Source: an uncultured Clostridium sp.
Lineage (GTDB): Bacteria > Bacillota > Clostridia > Peptostreptococcales > Peptostreptococcaceae
Direction of reading: 5' to 3'
DNA length: 13,400 bases
Assembly (NCBI GenBank): GCA_937944945.1
Contig: CALEBD010000229.1
Span: forward strand, 1-13,400
In this document: one piece after another, positions 12,401 to 13,400 of the stretch
Layout: every line of letters begins with the position of its first letter
Numbering within the stretch: the first letter of the stretch is position 1
The notes under the pieces: model-generated
The model's database searches: none
What the model saw: the letters and a program-made list of their open reading frames with translations, nothing else
What the model was told of the DNA's origin: nothing
Made by a program: the position numbers and the translations under genes

Positions 12401-13400
12401 CTATTCTGTATCAGAGATTATCTCTCTTTTTCTTATAGTTGCATTTAGAGTTACTTTTCTGTGTGCTTGTATAAATTCAATAACTGATTTTTCATCTACT
12501 TCTCCAAGCATATAAGAGTCTAATAACTCATTTAGTTTATGTGCGTATAGAGGGTCAAAACTCTTAGCTAGACTTCTCCATCTACCAACTTTCTTAGCTT
12601 TAACTTTATCTATGCTAGGCTTAGCGTCTTTAGACTCACTCTCTTTACCTGTGAATAAATTTGTTAAAACAAGCTTCTTGTAGGTATCTCCTACTAAAAC
12701 TCCACACTGTAAAATACCTTCAGCATTTACTTCAAGCTTTACTTGTATCTTAACAGTATGTGCTTTACCTTTAGGAATATCTTTTATAATTAAAGAACCT
12801 AGATTAACACATTCTTCAGGTCTATTTGAATTTCCTTGATAAACATGAACAGATATTTGTTCTTGATTATCTCTTGTGTTAGTAAATATCTTTGACGCTG
12901 AATAAGGCACTACTTGATTTCTCATTATTAATTTATTAATCTTACCGTCAGCTAGTATACCTATTGATAAAGGTAATACATCAAATACACTAACATTATT
13001 ATCTCCAAACTTAACCCTATGAGCTTCTACAGCCGCACCTAAAGCAACTGATTCATCAGGATTTAGAGCATCATCTATTTTTACAGAAGGGAAATCCCTT
13101 CTAAGCATTGATTTTAATAAAGGTGATTTTGTTGAACCACCAACTAATACAATAGAGTCTAATAAATCTGGATTAAATCCACTTAAAGTATTTTCCACTA
13201 ATTTCTTAGTTTTCCTATAAACTACTTCAGTTGCTCTGAACAAATCTTCTGTGGTAAATAATACTTGTTCTCTTACTTCTGTACCTTTAGAATCATTTAA
13301 TTTAAAGTTTAAATTCATTAAATGACCTATAGCAGAATCCTTTTTCTTTGACTCTAATTTTAATTTTAATTGCTCTTTCATTTCGTTTGGAATGTATTTA
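12401..13400 (-). CDS. Hsp70 (DnaK)-like chaperone, C-terminal part
   Basis: The reading frame is open to the right edge: six more codons (KYIPNE) precede the first Met at 13381, so that Met is internal and the 5' end is missing. The visible part holds the end of the ATPase domain: DSIVLVGGSTKSPLLKSML is the Hsp70 VGGxT-R-P segment, followed by LNPDESVALGAAVEA. Next comes the interdomain linker and the start of the substrate-binding domain, VFDVLPLSIGI, with IFTNTRDNQEQISVHVYQG as the DnaK beta-sandwich match. After EGIL (the conserved NGIL strand) a ~90-residue charged helical tail replaces the usual longer lid, and it lacks the DnaK C-terminal Gly-rich tail. ParM or actin-like proteins lack this beta domain, so Hsp70 is the better call. 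The sequence is divergent from housekeeping DnaK and no grpE or dnaJ is seen next to it in the window. It precedes the CHC2 gene by 12 nt. Confidence 0.88.
   Translation of the reverse strand, partial: KYIPNEMKEQLKLKLESKKKDSAIGHLMNLNFKLNDSKGTEVREQVLFTTEDLFRATEVVYRKTKKLVENTLSGFNPDLLDSIVLVGGSTKSPLLKSMLRRDFPSVKIDDALNPDESVALGAAVEAHRVKFGDNNVSVFDVLPLSIGILADGKINKLIMRNQVVPYSASKIFTNTRDNQEQISVHVYQGNSNRPEECVNLGSLIIKDIPKGKAHTVKIQVKLEVNAEGILQCGVLVGDTYKKLVLTNLFTGKESESKDAKPSIDKVKAKKVGRWRSLAKSFDPLYAHKLNELLDSYMLGEVDEKSVIEFIQAHRKVTLNATIRKREIISDTE

Noticed and set aside
1..13400. Alternative genetic code, because none of the 16 complete stop codons I checked is TGA
   Set aside because: Trp is encoded by TGG throughout and the genes end properly at TAA or TAG. 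With few genes in AT-rich DNA, the absence of TGA stops is not strong evidence of recoding.
1..13400. CRISPR array, tRNA or rRNA gene, insertion sequence
   Set aside because: I saw no regularly spaced repeats, no cloverleaf-like sequence, no transposase motif and no terminal inverted repeats with target duplications.
12401..13400. ParM/actin-like plasmid segregation protein instead of Hsp70
   Set aside because: The beta substrate-binding domain after the ATPase domain (PLSIGI through EGIL) is specific to Hsp70 proteins.

Overview
This is a strongly AT-rich window in which every supportable gene lies on the minus strand, so transcription runs from high to low coordinates. Canonical AGGAGG-type ribosome binding sites, LPKTG sortase signals and short intergenic gaps point to a low-GC Gram-positive bacterium (Firmicutes, Clostridia-like). 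The gene mix is an Hsp70-like chaperone, a CHC2 zinc-finger primase-type protein, a RuvC-like nuclease, many unrecognised small proteins and surface adhesins. This looks more like a large extrachromosomal element (large phage, plasmid or integrative element) than a core chromosomal locus. That is inference: no structural phage gene, integrase, relaxase or plasmid partition gene is visible.

Layout in transcription order, right to left. (a) 13400-10376: information-processing genes, namely the C-terminal part of an Hsp70 protein, a stand-alone CHC2 zinc-finger protein, a RuvC/RNase H-fold nuclease and an 85-residue acidic protein. (b) 10298-9120: a small LPXTG-anchored Ig-like surface protein followed by a DUF488-like protein, ended by a strong intrinsic terminator. 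(c) 9053-7248: a structured leader, a 50-residue two-helix membrane peptide, a YdjM/DUF457-type membrane protein and a helical unknown, ended by a second strong terminator. (d) 7199-4867: a putative Rossmann/SLOG-like protein, a helical plus SLOG (YpsA/DUF1273-like) protein split over two overlapping frames, and a coiled-coil protein. (e) 4662-1: a cell-surface block with a 67-residue unknown, a membrane-anchored CAP/SCP protein, a large thioester-domain adhesin with Cna-B repeats and an LPKTG anchor, and the start of a second thioester adhesin.

The most notable observation is in block (d). The SLOG domain is cut in half by a frame change, exactly at a heptamer U_UUA_AAG (5951-5945). It is followed by a 6-nt spacer and an 8-bp stem that contains or abuts the zero-frame stop codon. 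A -1 shift there rejoins the domain into one protein of about 339 residues. The second half has no ribosome binding site of its own. This is the layout of a programmed -1 ribosomal frameshift and is my main candidate for something undescribed.

Other points of interest are a perfect intrinsic terminator placed directly against the RBS of the next gene (7213-7238), and a 13-bp sequence shared by the upstream regions of both thioester adhesins. There are also a possible six-codon leader peptide and stacked, mutually exclusive hairpins in the leader of the 50-residue membrane peptide. Several starts were moved from the longest open frame to the codon preceded by a proper Shine-Dalgarno sequence: 5538, 6640, 8693 and 11653.
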